NCBI GenBank assembly: GCA_009692245.1
Contig: SHZN01000003.1
Coordinates: forward strand, 1 to 36,820
Direction: 5' to 3'
Length of the DNA stretch: 36,820 nucleotides
DNA from: Gammaproteobacteria bacterium
GTDB taxonomy: Bacteria > Pseudomonadota > Gammaproteobacteria > Steroidobacterales > Steroidobacteraceae
Position numbers and translations under genes: made by a program. Shown in pieces: positions 1 to 8,754 of the stretch (positions within the stretch are counted from its first letter, which is position 1; each line of letters begins with the position of its first letter). The notes under the pieces are model-generated. The model made no database searches. It was not told where the DNA came from and saw only the letters and a program-made list of their open reading frames with translations.

Positions 1-41
1 ATTCCTGCGCGGTTTGCGCAGCAACTTAGCGCCCGCTGGCC

Positions 42-827
42 TCAGCGCTTGCGATACAGGTGCGTGAAGCGATCCGTCTTGCCGCGCACGGCGGGATCGA
101 AGACTAGCTTTGTCAGGTCGTCACCGGGATTCCGGTATCCGTCCCAGGTCTTCTCGAGTTCGAAGCCGTGGCTCGCGATGTCCTTCTTTGCGAATGCTTC
201 ATCGATGCGATGCAGATTCTGGGCAGCCGTATTGCCGGATCCCGCAGCGGCCGCGTGATCCACGATCAACAGGTGGCCACCCGGCTTCAGTGCGGCGTAC
301 AGTTGATCGAGAAAACCGGAAGCATTGATGGCTGGCCAACCATCCTTTTCATCCACGTAGTACAGGTCGTGATAGGACATGAAGATCACGAGCATGTCGT
401 AGGTCTCGCTGCCGAGCTTCAGGTTACAGGTTTCGACGGTGATCTGATCGGCGCTCGGCACGCGGTTGCCTTCAAATCGCGACGTGAGGTCCTTGCCGGC
501 GCAAGCGAAGTAGGGCGAGTTGTTCACGAGCTGGACATGACCCTCGGGGCCGACCGCCCGCGCCATCAGCTCGGTCCAGTAACCGCCACCGCCGAATACG
601 TCGGCGATCTTCATGCCAGAGGTAATCCCGGCGAAGGTCATCAGTTCCGCAGGGCGATCGCGCGCGTCACGCTCGCGATCCTTGTCGCTGCGTTCGGCTG
701 CAGCGACCGCTGCCGTGATGTTGGCCGGTACGTCCGCAGCCTGCAGTGGTGCTGATATCAGGATCATCAGAGCGGCGGCGAAAAGCTGAAGGCGTATGGG
801 GGACTCCCGGGGCGTGGCAATCGGCAA
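42..827 (-). CDS. Exported class I SAM-dependent methyltransferase-like protein
   Basis: A 261-residue protein with a Rossmann-type SAM-binding segment: the glycine-rich motif I (ADVFGGGGYWTELMA) starts near residue 76, and a later acidic-hydrophobic stretch (LLIVDHAAAAG) resembles the post-motif region of class I methyltransferases. Residues 11-31 form a hydrophobic segment ending in LQAAD, which reads as a Sec signal peptide. Periplasmic location is therefore predicted, which is odd for an enzyme that needs cytoplasmic SAM. The gene lies downstream of ubiB on the same strand, separated by a long inverted repeat that could terminate most ubiB transcripts. The substrate cannot be read from the sequence. 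The fold assignment is fairly secure; catalytic activity and export are inference. Confidence 0.8.
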   Translation of the reverse strand: MPIATPRESPIRLQLFAAALMILISAPLQAADVPANITAAVAAAERSDKDRERDARDRPAELMTFAGITSGMKIADVFGGGGYWTELMARAVGPEGHVQLVNNSPYFACAGKDLTSRFEGNRVPSADQITVETCNLKLGSETYDMLVIFMSYHDLYYVDEKDGWPAINASGFLDQLYAALKPGGHLLIVDHAAAAGSGNTAAQNLHRIDEAFAKKDIASHGFELEKTWDGYRNPGDDLTKLVFDPAVRGKTDRFTHLYRKR

Positions 828-851
828 TTGAGGCGTAAAACTATAACGGAG

Positions 852-2549
852 CTACTTGGTGCCGGGTCGCAAGTTCGTAGGTTCTGCTTGAGACCTACGA
901 ACTTGCGACCCGGCACCAAGTCGGCGTGCCAGCAGCAGCGCGCCGCTGGCGGTGAGCAGCCAGCCGAACCACGCGGGCGGCGTTCCGAACGAGAGCCAGA
1001 TGATGCCGCCTAGCAGCGAGGCGGCCGCCGCGATGATGACATCCGTGCGCCTGCGGCTTTCGCTCAGTGCGCCCTGCAGCGGTTCGATCGAGGCGGTTTC
1101 AGCGCGGACCATCAGCTCGCCGTCGTAGGCCTTGCGGATCGCGCGTCGCGTGATGACCGGCAGGAGCTTCAGCACTTCGGCGACATCCGGCCAGTTACTG
1201 CGGATGTGCTCAAGGATGGCGCGCGGCCCGGTGCGCTCGCGCACCCATTCACGCAGGAATGGCTGGGCGGTCTTCCAGAGGTCGAGATCCGGATACAGAT
1301 CGCGACCGACTCCCTCTATGTTCAACAGGGTTTTCTGCAGCAGGATCAGCTGCGGCTGGATCTGCATCTGGAACTGCCGGGCGATCTCGAATAGGCGCAG
1401 CAGCACGACGCCGAAGGAAATGTCCTGCAGTGGCTTGTTGAAGAGCGGCTCGCAGATGGTGCGCACGGCGCTCTCGAGTTCGTCCACGCGCGTACCGGCG
1501 GGTACCCAGCCGCTCTCGACATGCAATACCGCGACCCTGCGATAGTCGCGCTCGAAAAAAGCCAGGAAATTGCCCGCCAGGTACAACTGATCGCGCGGGT
1601 CCAGCGTGCCGACGATGCCGAAATCCACGGCGACATATTTCGGATTCGCCGGATCGCTGACGTCGACGAAAATATTTCCGGGGTGCATGTCGGCGTGAAA
1701 AAAGTTGTGACGGAACACCTGCGTGAAGAAGATCGTCACGCCGTTCTCGGCCAACTTCTGGATATCGGTGCCGAGTGCATGCAGCCGCGCGACATCCGAG
1801 ATCTGGACACCGTGAATGCGCTCCATCACCATGACTTCGCGCCGGCAAAGGTCCCAATGAACCTCCGGGACATGCAACATCGTGGAGCCCGCGAAGTTTC
1901 GCCTGAGCTGCGAAGCGTTGGCGGCCTCGCGCATCAGGTCGAGTTCGTTGAGCACGGTCTTTTCGTAGTCGGCGACGACCTCGGCCGGCCGGAAGCGGCG
2001 CGAGTCGGCCCAGTAACGTTCGGCGAGTGCCGCGAGTGTGTGCAGCACCTCGATGTCGCGTCCGATGATCTCGTGCATGCCGGGCCGCAGCACCTTGACG
2101 ACGACTGCGCGGCCGTCGATCAATGTCGCGGCATGTACCTGGGCAATGGACGCGGCCGCGAGCGGCGCCTCCTCGAAGCTGCCGAACAGTTCAGTGACCG
2201 GGCTGCCGAGTGCTTCCTCGATTCGCGCCTTGGCGATGTCGCTGGGGAAGGGCGGGACGCGATCCTGCAGTTTCGCCAGTTCGTCGGCGATGTCCACGGG
2301 CAAGAGGTCGCGCCGCGTCGACAGCAGTTGACCGAACTTCACGAAGATCGGCCCGAGTTCCTCGAGCGCCAGGCGCAATCGCTCCGCGCGCGTGCCGCGG
2401 CGGCGCGTGAACCAGGTCCATGGCGACATGTAGAAAACGAAGCGTAACGGCCTGTAAAGGTGTGTTGCGCGAACGAAGTCGCCCAATCCATAGCGCACCA
2501 GCATGCGATGAATTGTCAGCAAGCGACCGGCGACGCGCAGCGTGATCAA
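852..2549 (-). CDS. ubiB: UbiB, ubiquinone biosynthesis ABC1/ADCK-type kinase-like ATPase
   Basis: 565 residues of the UbiB/ADCK family, which supports ubiquinone biosynthesis at the inner membrane. Visible hallmarks are the KxGQ motif (KFGQ, residues 71-74), the Ala-rich loop replacing the kinase P-loop (PLAAASIAQVH, about 129-139), the invariant Lys of VVVKVLRPG, HADMHPGN (285-292) and DFG (309-311). Two C-terminal hydrophobic helices (about residues 500-540) are typical. The start is TTG at 2549, overlapping the ubiJ stop as TTGA; an internal ATG at 2504 is the alternative. The last 22 or so residues (GAGSQVRR...NLRPGTK) are encoded by the palindromic repeat and are not part of the family. 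It follows ubiE and ubiJ, the normal order. Confidence 0.97.
   Translation of the reverse strand: MITLRVAGRLLTIHRMLVRYGLGDFVRATHLYRPLRFVFYMSPWTWFTRRRGTRAERLRLALEELGPIFVKFGQLLSTRRDLLPVDIADELAKLQDRVPPFPSDIAKARIEEALGSPVTELFGSFEEAPLAAASIAQVHAATLIDGRAVVVKVLRPGMHEIIGRDIEVLHTLAALAERYWADSRRFRPAEVVADYEKTVLNELDLMREAANASQLRRNFAGSTMLHVPEVHWDLCRREVMVMERIHGVQISDVARLHALGTDIQKLAENGVTIFFTQVFRHNFFHADMHPGNIFVDVSDPANPKYVAVDFGIVGTLDPRDQLYLAGNFLAFFERDYRRVAVLHVESGWVPAGTRVDELESAVRTICEPLFNKPLQDISFGVVLLRLFEIARQFQMQIQPQLILLQKTLLNIEGVGRDLYPDLDLWKTAQPFLREWVRERTGPRAILEHIRSNWPDVAEVLKLLPVITRRAIRKAYDGELMVRAETASIEPLQGALSESRRRTDVIIAAAASLLGGIIWLSFGTPPAWFGWLLTASGALLLARRLGAGSQVRRSQAEPTNLRPGTK
855..920. repeat. Long palindromic repeat, copy 1 (28-bp perfect arms)
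   Basis: The left arm 855-882 and right arm 893-920 are exact reverse complements, 28 bp each, around a 10-nt loop. The outer arm reads CTTGGTGCCGGGTCGCAAG. The same arm sequence recurs at 22203-22253 and 24099-24143, so this is a dispersed family. This copy lies inside the 3' end of ubiB, whose stop codon (852-854) is just beyond it, so the hairpin is translated into the last residues of UbiB. It could act as a transcript-end hairpin, though no T-run follows it. Confidence 0.95.
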
Positions 2550-3157
2550 TGCTGGCTCCGCGGTCGCTCGAGCTGCTTGATCCGGGCCTCGAGGCGGTCG
2601 GTGGCCTCGCGAACGGCATCCACGCCCGTCAGGAATTCGTCTACCTCGAGTTTCGCCGGGACGTCGCGACTTTCCTCAGTCAGGTACTCGGCGACGTTCT
2701 GCATGAAGGTGTCGCGCGTCTTCAGTCCGAAGCGCATTGCACTTTGCGCGAGGTTTGCGAGATGGTGCGCAAACGCATCGCCGGTGATGCGCGACAACTC
2801 TTCCTCGAAGTCCGGCTGGGCGGCGGCAAACAGTTTCTGGAATCCCTGGGCGATCTCGGCATCGCCCGTGATCTGGAGGCTGCCGCTGCGGAACGCGTTG
2901 GCGGCGTCCGGGGCGGCGAGTCTCGCAAGCGACAGCGGTGTGCCTTCGATCGTCGCATCGGCCGGAGTGTCATTTCTGCTTCCGATCGCGATTCGATCCC
3001 CAGCCGCCTCGATGCGGACGCGAAATGGCGTTGCGGCGACCTTGATCACCAGCGATTTGCCTGTGATCTGCGCCAACAGGGCCCGTGCACGCGAGGAACC
3101 CGCAATATTGCGGTTCAACAACGATTCCAGCGGGCGCAGCAGTGGATCGGGTGTCAT
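2546..3157 (-). CDS. ubiJ: UbiJ, SCP2-domain ubiquinone biosynthesis accessory factor
   Basis: A 203-residue protein with an N-terminal SCP2-like lipid-binding domain (residues about 15-110, including DATIEGTPLSLARLA and GSLQITGDAEIAQGFQKL) and a C-terminal helical segment ending in a coiled-coil-like stretch (DRLEARIKQLERP). Both features match UbiJ, which in E. coli helps assemble the aerobic ubiquinone complex with UbiK. It sits between ubiE and ubiB, the conserved arrangement. Its TGA stop overlaps the ubiB TTG start, implying translational coupling. UbiK, its partner, is also in this window at 32368-32616. Confidence 0.92.
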   Translation of the reverse strand: MTPDPLLRPLESLLNRNIAGSSRARALLAQITGKSLVIKVAATPFRVRIEAAGDRIAIGSRNDTPADATIEGTPLSLARLAAPDAANAFRSGSLQITGDAEIAQGFQKLFAAAQPDFEEELSRITGDAFAHHLANLAQSAMRFGLKTRDTFMQNVAEYLTEESRDVPAKLEVDEFLTGVDAVREATDRLEARIKQLERPRSQH

Positions 3158-3163
3158 GGGAGC

Positions 3164-3955
3164 TCAGTAAACGCAGCCGCGATGCAGCGCGACGATGCCA
3201 CCGGCGAGGTTGTTCCACCGACAGTCCTCGAAACCCGCATCGCGCATCATCGCTGCAAGCGCCGGCTGGTCCGGGTGCATACGGATGGATTCTGCGAGAT
3301 ACTGATAGCTGGCTTCGTCGCCGGCGATGACACGACCGAGTGCCGGCAGCAGGCTGAAGGAATAGGCATCGTAGAGCGGTTTCAGGCCCGCGACCTGCGG
3401 CTGCGAAAACTCGAGCACCAGCAGGCGTCCGCCCGGCCGAAGCACACGGCGCATCGAAGAAAGCGCCGCAGCCTTGTCGGTCACATTGCGCAATCCGAAT
3501 CCGATTGTCACGCAGTCGAATGTGCGATCCGGGAATGGCAGGCATTCGGCATTCGCGATGACAAAAGCGACATTGCGGGCAATACCTTCATCGAGCAACC
3601 GGTCGCGGCCGCGCGACAGCATTTCCCGGTTGATGTCGGTGAGCACCGCGAGACCCGACGATCCGACCTGCCTCGCGATACCCGCGCCGAGATCGCCGGT
3701 GCCGGAGGCGACATCGAGTGCGCGCTGGCCGGGTCGCAGGCCGGTCTGCGACAGCGCAAAACGCTTCCAGAGCCGGTGCATGCCGCCCGACATCAGGTCA
3801 TTCATCAAGTCATACGAGCCTGCAACCGAATCGAACACACCGCGCACACGCCCAACCTTTTCGGAGACGGCGACCTGCTCGTAGCCGAAGTCGACGATTC
3901 CGTCGCGTGGCTGACCGGGAGTCGCTGATTTCGCTGCGTTGTCGTGCTTGGCCAC
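3164..3955 (-). CDS. ubiE: UbiE, demethylmenaquinone/2-polyprenyl-benzoquinol C-methyltransferase
   Basis: 263 residues, the usual UbiE/COQ5 length. It shows the family signature [18 protein letters not shown] (41-58), the SAM-binding motif [10 protein letters not shown] (81-90), and the UbiE signature [10 protein letters not shown] near residue 165. It methylates a quinone intermediate in ubiquinone and, where present, menaquinone biosynthesis using SAM. It is the first gene of the ubiE-ubiJ-ubiB cluster, six bases before ubiJ, and follows DUF971 by 17 bases, so all may be one transcript from dapF onward. The N-terminal 30 residues are a variable extension. Confidence 0.97.
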   Translation of the reverse strand: MAKHDNAAKSATPGQPRDGIVDFGYEQVAVSEKVGRVRGVFDSVAGSYDLMNDLMSGGMHRLWKRFALSQTGLRPGQRALDVASGTGDLGAGIARQVGSSGLAVLTDINREMLSRGRDRLLDEGIARNVAFVIANAECLPFPDRTFDCVTIGFGLRNVTDKAAALSSMRRVLRPGGRLLVLEFSQPQVAGLKPLYDAYSFSLLPALGRVIAGDEASYQYLAESIRMHPDQPALAAMMRDAGFEDCRWNNLAGGIVALHRGCVY

Positions 3956-3972
3956 CAGCCGATTCTACAGTG

Positions 3973-4332
3973 TCAGACCGGCAGCTTGCGCTCGTAGCCG
4001 AGTTTCTCGCAGCGCTCCAGGTATCGGGTCCACTTTCGCTCGTATTCGACGCCGAGTTCGCGCAGGTAGTCCCAGCTATAGAGTCCGGTATTGTGACCGT
4101 CATTGAAGTGCAGCCGCACGGCATAGACGCCGATCGGCTCAACCTGCGTCACCTGCACCGATTCTTTCGCAAGTTCCAGCTTGCCTTCACCGCCGCCGTG
4201 ACCGCGAACCTCCGCCGAGGGTGAATAAACGCGAAGGTATTCAAATGGCAGCGAATAGCGCGTGCCGTCAGGCCAGGTGACCTCGACGACGCGCGACTTG
4301 CGCTTGACCTTGATTTCGCTGGGTGCCTCCAT
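3973..4332 (-). CDS. DUF971 (gamma-butyrobetaine hydroxylase-like N-terminal domain) protein
   Basis: A 119-residue stand-alone DUF971/GBBH-like N-terminal domain. The pattern is clear: VTWPDGTRYSLPFEYLRVYSPSA near the N-terminus, then EPIGVYAVRLHFNDGHNTGLYSWDYL with the conserved His-Asn-Thr-Gly and Ser-Trp-Asp residues. Family members occur near ubiE in many proteobacteria. The role is not established; the domain can bind metal in the eukaryotic hydroxylases. It lies between xerC (6-nt gap) and ubiE. The start ATG at 4332 is followed by charged residues, as in homologues. Confidence 0.9.
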   Translation of the reverse strand: MEAPSEIKVKRKSRVVEVTWPDGTRYSLPFEYLRVYSPSAEVRGHGGGEGKLELAKESVQVTQVEPIGVYAVRLHFNDGHNTGLYSWDYLRELGVEYERKWTRYLERCEKLGYERKLPV

Positions 4333-4338
4333 GCCCCG

Positions 4339-5241
4339 CTACTTGCGCCGCCTCGCGCGTGGGTGGGCCTCGTCGTAAACGCGGGCGAGGTGCGCAAAGT
4401 CGAGATGCGTGTAGATCTGCGTCGTGCTGATGTCGGCGTGACCCAGCAGTTCCTGCACCCCGCGCAGGTCGCGGCTGGATTCCAGCAGGTGCGTCGCGAA
4501 CGAATGGCGCAGCAGGTGCGGGTGCACCGGTATGCCGAGTTCGCTGCCGGCAGCCCAGCGGCGAATGCGTTGCTGGACCGCGCGTGCGCCGAGCCGATGT
4601 CCGTAGTGGCCGACGAAGAGCGCCGTTTCGCCCGGCTTCACAAGACCCGCGCGATCGGAAAGCCACGCACGCAGGGTCGTGAGGGCTTGGCGGCCGACCG
4701 GCAGGATCCGCGTCTTCGAGCCCTTGCCGAGCACGCGCACCGTCCGGTCGGCGAGATCGAGATCCCCGACATCGAGGCCGACCAGTTCCGCAAGCCGCAG
4801 GCCCGAGGAATACAGCAGTTCCAGCATTGCGAGATCGCGCCGCGACAGGGGATCGGCGGTCTTGCGTGTCAGGAGGCTCGCGACCTGGTCGACGTCGAGC
4901 GTCTTCGGCAGGCGTCTTGCAGCCTTTGGCGCGCGGATGTCCGCCGCCGGATTGGCCTCGATCACTTTTTCGCGGATCAGGTAGTTGAAGAACCCGCGTA
5001 ACGCGGACAATCGGCGCTGCACGCTGCGCGGCCCCAGGCCGTCACGATGCTCGCGGGCCGCAAACGTGCGAATGTGGAAATTGTCCAGCTTGGTCCAGGT
5101 CCCGAGGCGCTCAACATCGCAAAAAGCCGTGAGTGCGCCGAGGTCCCGGCGGTAGCTGGATTCGGTATTCGGTGACAACCTGCGCTCGGTCCGCAGGTGG
5201 GCCAGGTAGCGCTCGATCCAGGCGCCCGCGCCGGCCTGCAT
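4339..5241 (-). CDS. xerC: XerC, site-specific tyrosine recombinase
   Basis: 300 residues with an N-terminal SAM-like core-binding domain (about 5-90) and a C-terminal tyrosine recombinase domain. The catalytic residues are all present: Arg149 (SSGLRLAEL), Lys173 (GKGSKTR), His242 and Arg245 (HLLRHSFATHLL), His268 (LGHADISTTQ) and the nucleophile Tyr277 (IYTHLDF). With XerD it resolves chromosome dimers at dif. Its position after dapF and DUF484 is the conserved gammaproteobacterial order and supports XerC over XerD. Its ATG overlaps the DUF484 stop (TGATG). Confidence 0.97.
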   Translation of the reverse strand: MQAGAGAWIERYLAHLRTERRLSPNTESSYRRDLGALTAFCDVERLGTWTKLDNFHIRTFAAREHRDGLGPRSVQRRLSALRGFFNYLIREKVIEANPAADIRAPKAARRLPKTLDVDQVASLLTRKTADPLSRRDLAMLELLYSSGLRLAELVGLDVGDLDLADRTVRVLGKGSKTRILPVGRQALTTLRAWLSDRAGLVKPGETALFVGHYGHRLGARAVQQRIRRWAAGSELGIPVHPHLLRHSFATHLLESSRDLRGVQELLGHADISTTQIYTHLDFAHLARVYDEAHPRARRRK

Positions 5242-5948
5242 CAGTCCTCGGCGAGCGCGGCCGCGATCAGTTCGCCGATGCGCTGCAGAAAATCCGTGCT
5301 CATCGTCGGGTTGAAGCGCTCCGAATCATTCGAGCCGCAGGCCAGCAGGCCGAGGTGACCCTTGGGACCAAGTGGAACGAGCGCAACCGAGCCGATCGCG
5401 ACGGACCCTGCGCCAAACAGGAAATCGCGTTGCGAATCGCGCAACTGCCCGCAACGCGGCTTGCCGGAACTGAATAGTGTTTCAAAGGAACGCAGGTCGG
5501 GGGCATCTGCCGCCACGACGCGCAGGAACCGGGACTCCGCGAGTCCCGCGGGCACGCTGGCCTGAGTCAGCACGAGCACCGATTCGCCCGCATCGAAGTC
5601 CTCGCGCAGCGAAGCCTCGACGGTCTTGATGACGGTCACGCGGTCGCCCGCGGCGATCAGCCGGCGCGCCATCGTGAGCACCCGCGTGCCCAGTGTGTCG
5701 TTCTCGCGCGCGACGTCGACGTATTCCTTGAGCTTGCGCTCGAGCTGCCGGTTGCGTTCGCGCAGCACTTCCACCTGGCGCTCCAGCAGCGAGACGGTGG
5801 TGGCGCCGCCGCGCGAGTCGGGGAGGCGGATTTTCGAGAGAAGCTGGGCGTGCCGATCGAAGAACTCAGGAGTCGCGGAAAGGTAGGAAGCGACGGCCGC
5901 TTCGTCGACTTCGGCAAGCTCGATGCCGCGCATCGCACGTGTCGTCAT
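5241..5948 (-). CDS. DUF484 family protein
   Basis: 235 residues when started at the ATG at 5948, which overlaps the dapF TGA as ATGA; an upstream in-frame extension to 6020 lies inside dapF and is unlikely. The protein has the DUF484 layout: an N-terminal helical segment (VASYLSATPEFFDRHAQLL), a coiled-coil stretch (LLERQVEVLRERNRQLERK, about residues 50-75), and a GAF-like domain to the C-terminus (containing GSVALVPLGPKGHLGLLACG). The function is unknown; the gene is almost always between dapF and xerC in gammaproteobacteria. Confidence 0.92.
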   Translation of the reverse strand: MTTRAMRGIELAEVDEAAVASYLSATPEFFDRHAQLLSKIRLPDSRGGATTVSLLERQVEVLRERNRQLERKLKEYVDVARENDTLGTRVLTMARRLIAAGDRVTVIKTVEASLREDFDAGESVLVLTQASVPAGLAESRFLRVVAADAPDLRSFETLFSSGKPRCGQLRDSQRDFLFGAGSVAIGSVALVPLGPKGHLGLLACGSNDSERFNPTMSTDFLQRIGELIAAALAED

Positions 5949-6766
5949 GTTGGCACTTCTCCCTCGAACGCCGTCTCTGCCGGTCCGGTAATCCAGATCG
6001 GTTGTCCCGGCCCTTTCCATTGTATGTGCAATCGCCCGCCGGGCAGGTCGACATTTACTTTTGCATCCAGCAATCCGTGGCGCTGGCCGACGGCCACGGC
6101 GGCGCAGGCCCCCGTCCCACAGGCCCGCGTCTCGCCGGTGCCACGCTCGTGGACGCGTAACTTGATATGGGCGCGATCTACTACCTCCATGAATCCGACA
6201 TTGGTGCGCTTCGGAAAACGCGCGTGATTCTCGATCGCAGGGCCAAGCCGCCCGACGGGTGCGTCGGCGACGTAGGGCACGCGGATCACGGCATGCGGGT
6301 TGCCGATCGAGACGGCGCCGATCTCGACCTCACTTTCACCGACAGTGAGCGGGTAGACATAGGCCTCGCCGCTCGCCTCGAAGGGTAGCGCAGCGGGGTC
6401 GAAGTCCGGCACGCCCATCGCGACCGATACCTGGTCGCCACTCATTTTGGCGTGGATCATCCCCCCGGGGCTGTCCAGGACCATTTCCGACGACTTGGCG
6501 CCCGTTTTTTCCCCATGGAGGTAGCGGGCGATGCAGCGCGTGCCATTGCCGCATTGTTCGACTTCGCGGCCGTCGGCATTGAAGATGCGGTAGTAAACAG
6601 CAGTGCCCGCGCGGCGCGGCGGCTCGAGCATCAGTGCCTGGTCAAAGCCGATGCCGGTGTAGCGATCGGCGAGGCGGCGGATGGTTTCGGCGTCCGGTGG
6701 GCCCCCGGCGGGGGCGTAGAAGATGATGAAATCGTTGCCGAGTCCATGCATCTTCGTGAAGCGCAT
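5945..6766 (-). CDS. dapF: Diaminopimelate epimerase
   Basis: 273 residues, normal family length. It converts LL- to meso-diaminopimelate for lysine and peptidoglycan synthesis. The two catalytic cysteines are visible: Cys72 in EQCGNGTRC and Cys216 in TRACGTGACAA, and the N-terminal FTKMHGLGNDFI signature is intact. It heads the minus-strand group dapF-DUF484-xerC. A 39-bp gap separates it from the divergent macrodomain gene, so that gap must hold both promoters or most of them. Confidence 0.98.
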   Translation of the reverse strand: MRFTKMHGLGNDFIIFYAPAGGPPDAETIRRLADRYTGIGFDQALMLEPPRRAGTAVYYRIFNADGREVEQCGNGTRCIARYLHGEKTGAKSSEMVLDSPGGMIHAKMSGDQVSVAMGVPDFDPAALPFEASGEAYVYPLTVGESEVEIGAVSIGNPHAVIRVPYVADAPVGRLGPAIENHARFPKRTNVGFMEVVDRAHIKLRVHERGTGETRACGTGACAAVAVGQRHGLLDAKVNVDLPGGRLHIQWKGPGQPIWITGPAETAFEGEVPT

Positions 6767-6805
6767 GGCCGGATTCTAGCGCGATTTGACGGTTAGAATG
6801 CGCCC

Positions 6806-7309
6806 ATGCAAATCCACGCGAAACGCGCGGACATCACGACGCTCGCAGTCGATGCGATCGTGAATGCGGCCAATACCTCATTGCTGGGTGGCGGGGGCGT
6901 GGACGGCGCAATCCACCGCGCCGCCGGCCCGGAGTTGCTGGCCGAATGCCGCAAGCTCGGCGGATGCGCGACCGGTGACGCCAAGATCACCGCCGGGTAC
7001 CGCCTGCCGGCGCGCCACGTAATCCATACGGTGGGCCCGGTGTGGCAGGGCGGGGAGAGTGGCGAGCCCGCGCTACTGCGCTCCTGCTACGAGCGCTCGC
7101 TCGCGCTTGCAGAGCAGCACGGCCTGGCCTCGATCGCATTCCCGGCCATCAGTACCGGCGCTTACGGCTATCCCAGGGAATCCGCCACGCGAATCGCAAT
7201 CGAGACGGTTCGGGAATTCGCTGCGGATGCCAGGACGCTGCGCGAGACGATATTCTGCTGCTTCTCCGGGACGGACCTCTTCGAATACCAGAGGCAGCTC
7301 GCGGCATGA
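6806..7309 (+). CDS. Macrodomain protein, probable O-acetyl-ADP-ribose deacetylase
   Basis: 167 residues forming a single macro domain of the MacroD/YmdB type. The ADP-ribose-binding signatures are intact: [20 protein letters not shown] (residues 16-35), HRAAG, the VIHTVGPVW strand, and [13 protein letters not shown] near residue 115. Such enzymes hydrolyse O-acetyl-ADP-ribose or remove mono-ADP-ribose from proteins or nucleic acids. It is the first gene of a nine-gene plus-strand run and its TGA overlaps the ATG of the next gene. No cognate ADP-ribosyltransferase was recognised in the window. Confidence 0.95.
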   Translation: MQIHAKRADITTLAVDAIVNAANTSLLGGGGVDGAIHRAAGPELLAECRKLGGCATGDAKITAGYRLPARHVIHTVGPVWQGGESGEPALLRSCYERSLALAEQHGLASIAFPAISTGAYGYPRESATRIAIETVREFAADARTLRETIFCCFSGTDLFEYQRQLAA

Positions 7310-7872
7310 TCGACGGGGACCAGCTGCCGACACTTGCGGCGCCACGTGTGGCACTGCGCTGGCTCAAGGCAGCCGACGTCGGCGCGCTCTACGGGATTTT
7401 CTCCGATCCGAAGGTCATGCGTTGGTGGTCAACGCCGCCGATGTCGGACATCGCGCAGGCGGAAAAACTGGTCGCCGACATTCATGAAGGGTTCCGCGTC
7501 CAGCGATTCTTCCAATGGGGTATAGCGAGGCTCGAAGACGACCGGCTCATCGGTACCTGTACCTTGTTCGCCATCAACGAGTCTCAGGGCCGCGCCGAGG
7601 TTGGTTATGCGCTCGGGCACGAGCATTGGGGCCGCGGCTACATGAATGAGGCGCTGACGGTCCTGGTGGACTTCGCCTTCGGGAAGCTCGCCTTGCGACG
7701 CCTCGAGGCGGACATCGATCCGTGTAATGCGGGCTCCCTGCACGCGGTGGAACGGCTTGGCTTCCGCCGTGAAGGGCTGTTGCGCGAGCGCTGGAAGGTT
7801 AATGGCATTCTGGGGGACTCGGTGGTCCTCGGTCTCCTGAGTCACGAATGGCGGTCCGGGCCGGCCGAATGA
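7306..7872 (+). CDS. GNAT N-acetyltransferase (RimJ/RimL-type)
   Basis: 188 residues from the ATG at 7306, which overlaps the macrodomain TGA; the open frame further upstream is an overlap with that gene. The fold is the RimJ/RimL-like GNAT: a start strand ([18 protein letters not shown]), the sheet region [22 protein letters not shown], the acetyl-CoA-binding stretch [13 protein letters not shown], and the C-terminal [18 protein letters not shown]. The acceptor may be a protein N-terminus or an amino acid; it cannot be told from sequence. Confidence 0.93.
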   Translation: MIDGDQLPTLAAPRVALRWLKAADVGALYGIFSDPKVMRWWSTPPMSDIAQAEKLVADIHEGFRVQRFFQWGIARLEDDRLIGTCTLFAINESQGRAEVGYALGHEHWGRGYMNEALTVLVDFAFGKLALRRLEADIDPCNAGSLHAVERLGFRREGLLRERWKVNGILGDSVVLGLLSHEWRSGPAE

Positions 7873-8348
7873 CGGACATCCGGATCGTCAGCTACCGGCG
7901 CGATCTCGCGCCAGCCTTCCAGCAACTGAATCTCGACTGGATCGAATGGTTATTTGTGGTCGAGGACGCCGATCGCAAGGTGCTGGGCGACCCGGAACGC
8001 GCAATCATCGCGCCGGGCGGCCAGATTCTCTTCGCGCTGGATGCGGATGAGCCCATCGGCACGGTCGCGATGATCAGGTACTCGGTCGCGCGTTACGAAC
8101 TCGCCAAGATGGCGGTCGCGTCGTCCCACCAGCGGCGTGGCATCGGTGAATTACTGGGCGCGGCAGCGATCGCGTTCGCCCGCGACGCCGGCGCAGAGAC
8201 TGTTTTCCTGTTGACAAATAGCAGCCTGGCGGGCGCAATCCGGCTTTACGAACGCCTGGGATTCCGTCATGGCGTTGATCCGGACCCGCCGGAATACGCG
8301 CGGGCCGACGTCTACATGGAGTTGCCAATTGGTCGCATGGCAAGTTAA
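7869..8348 (+). CDS. GNAT N-acetyltransferase
   Basis: 159 residues started at the ATG at 7869, which overlaps the preceding GNAT stop as ATGA. GNAT hallmarks are the central strand YELAKMAVASSHQRRGIG with the Q/RxxGxG/A acetyl-CoA loop, followed by LLGAAAIAFARDAGA, and a C-terminal AIRLYERLGFRHG. It is a different subfamily from its neighbour (short, MarR-C/YjcF-like style), so tandem duplication is unlikely. The substrate is unknown. Confidence 0.93.
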   Translation: MTDIRIVSYRRDLAPAFQQLNLDWIEWLFVVEDADRKVLGDPERAIIAPGGQILFALDADEPIGTVAMIRYSVARYELAKMAVASSHQRRGIGELLGAAAIAFARDAGAETVFLLTNSSLAGAIRLYERLGFRHGVDPDPPEYARADVYMELPIGRMAS

Positions 8349-8360
8349 CTAGGAGGCCAT

Positions 8361-8741
8361 ATGCACAAGAGCATGCTGTCTGGATTCATCATTGACTGCC
8401 GGACGGACGACCTGAAATCCGCCGCGTCTTTCTGGTCTGCGGCGCTCGGGATGGACACCCGCATCCTGCCCGGCCAGGAAGGTGACAATTACGTCCGGCT
8501 GGTCGATCCGGCCGAACGCATCGACGTCGAGGTGCAGACGGTCGATCACGAAAGCCGCGTGCACCTCGACATCGAAGCAGACGACGTGGAAGCCGAAGTC
8601 CGGCGTCTCGAGAAGCTGGGCGCCAAACGCGTCGCCCAGATTCGCACTTGGTGGGTGATGCAGGCGCCCACCGGGCAGAAATTCTGCGTCGTACGTGCGC
8701 ATAGCCGTGATTTCGCGAAAATCGCGCGCGACTGGGGCTGA
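8361..8741 (+). CDS. VOC family protein (glyoxalase/bleomycin-resistance type)
   Basis: 126 residues with the beta-alpha-beta-beta-beta pattern of the VOC fold: GFIIDCRTDDLKSAASFWSA at the N-terminus, VHLDIEADDVEAEVRRLEKL in the second half, and a C-terminal APTGQKFCVVRA strand. It is closest to the small glyoxalase_6-like proteins. A strong Shine-Dalgarno (AGGAGG, 8351-8356) precedes the ATG. The substrate is unknown. Confidence 0.88.
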   Translation: MHKSMLSGFIIDCRTDDLKSAASFWSAALGMDTRILPGQEGDNYVRLVDPAERIDVEVQTVDHESRVHLDIEADDVEAEVRRLEKLGAKRVAQIRTWWVMQAPTGQKFCVVRAHSRDFAKIARDWG

Positions 8742-8754
8742 ATACAAGGGAGAA

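Noticed and set aside
5..21. CTGCGC/GCGCAG hairpin as terminator of the methyltransferase gene
   Set aside because: The stem is only 6 bp with no T-run; too weak to call.
1521..3928. Long plus-strand open frames opposite ubiB, ubiJ and ubiE
   Set aside because: They are antisense shadows produced by high GC content, with no family motifs.
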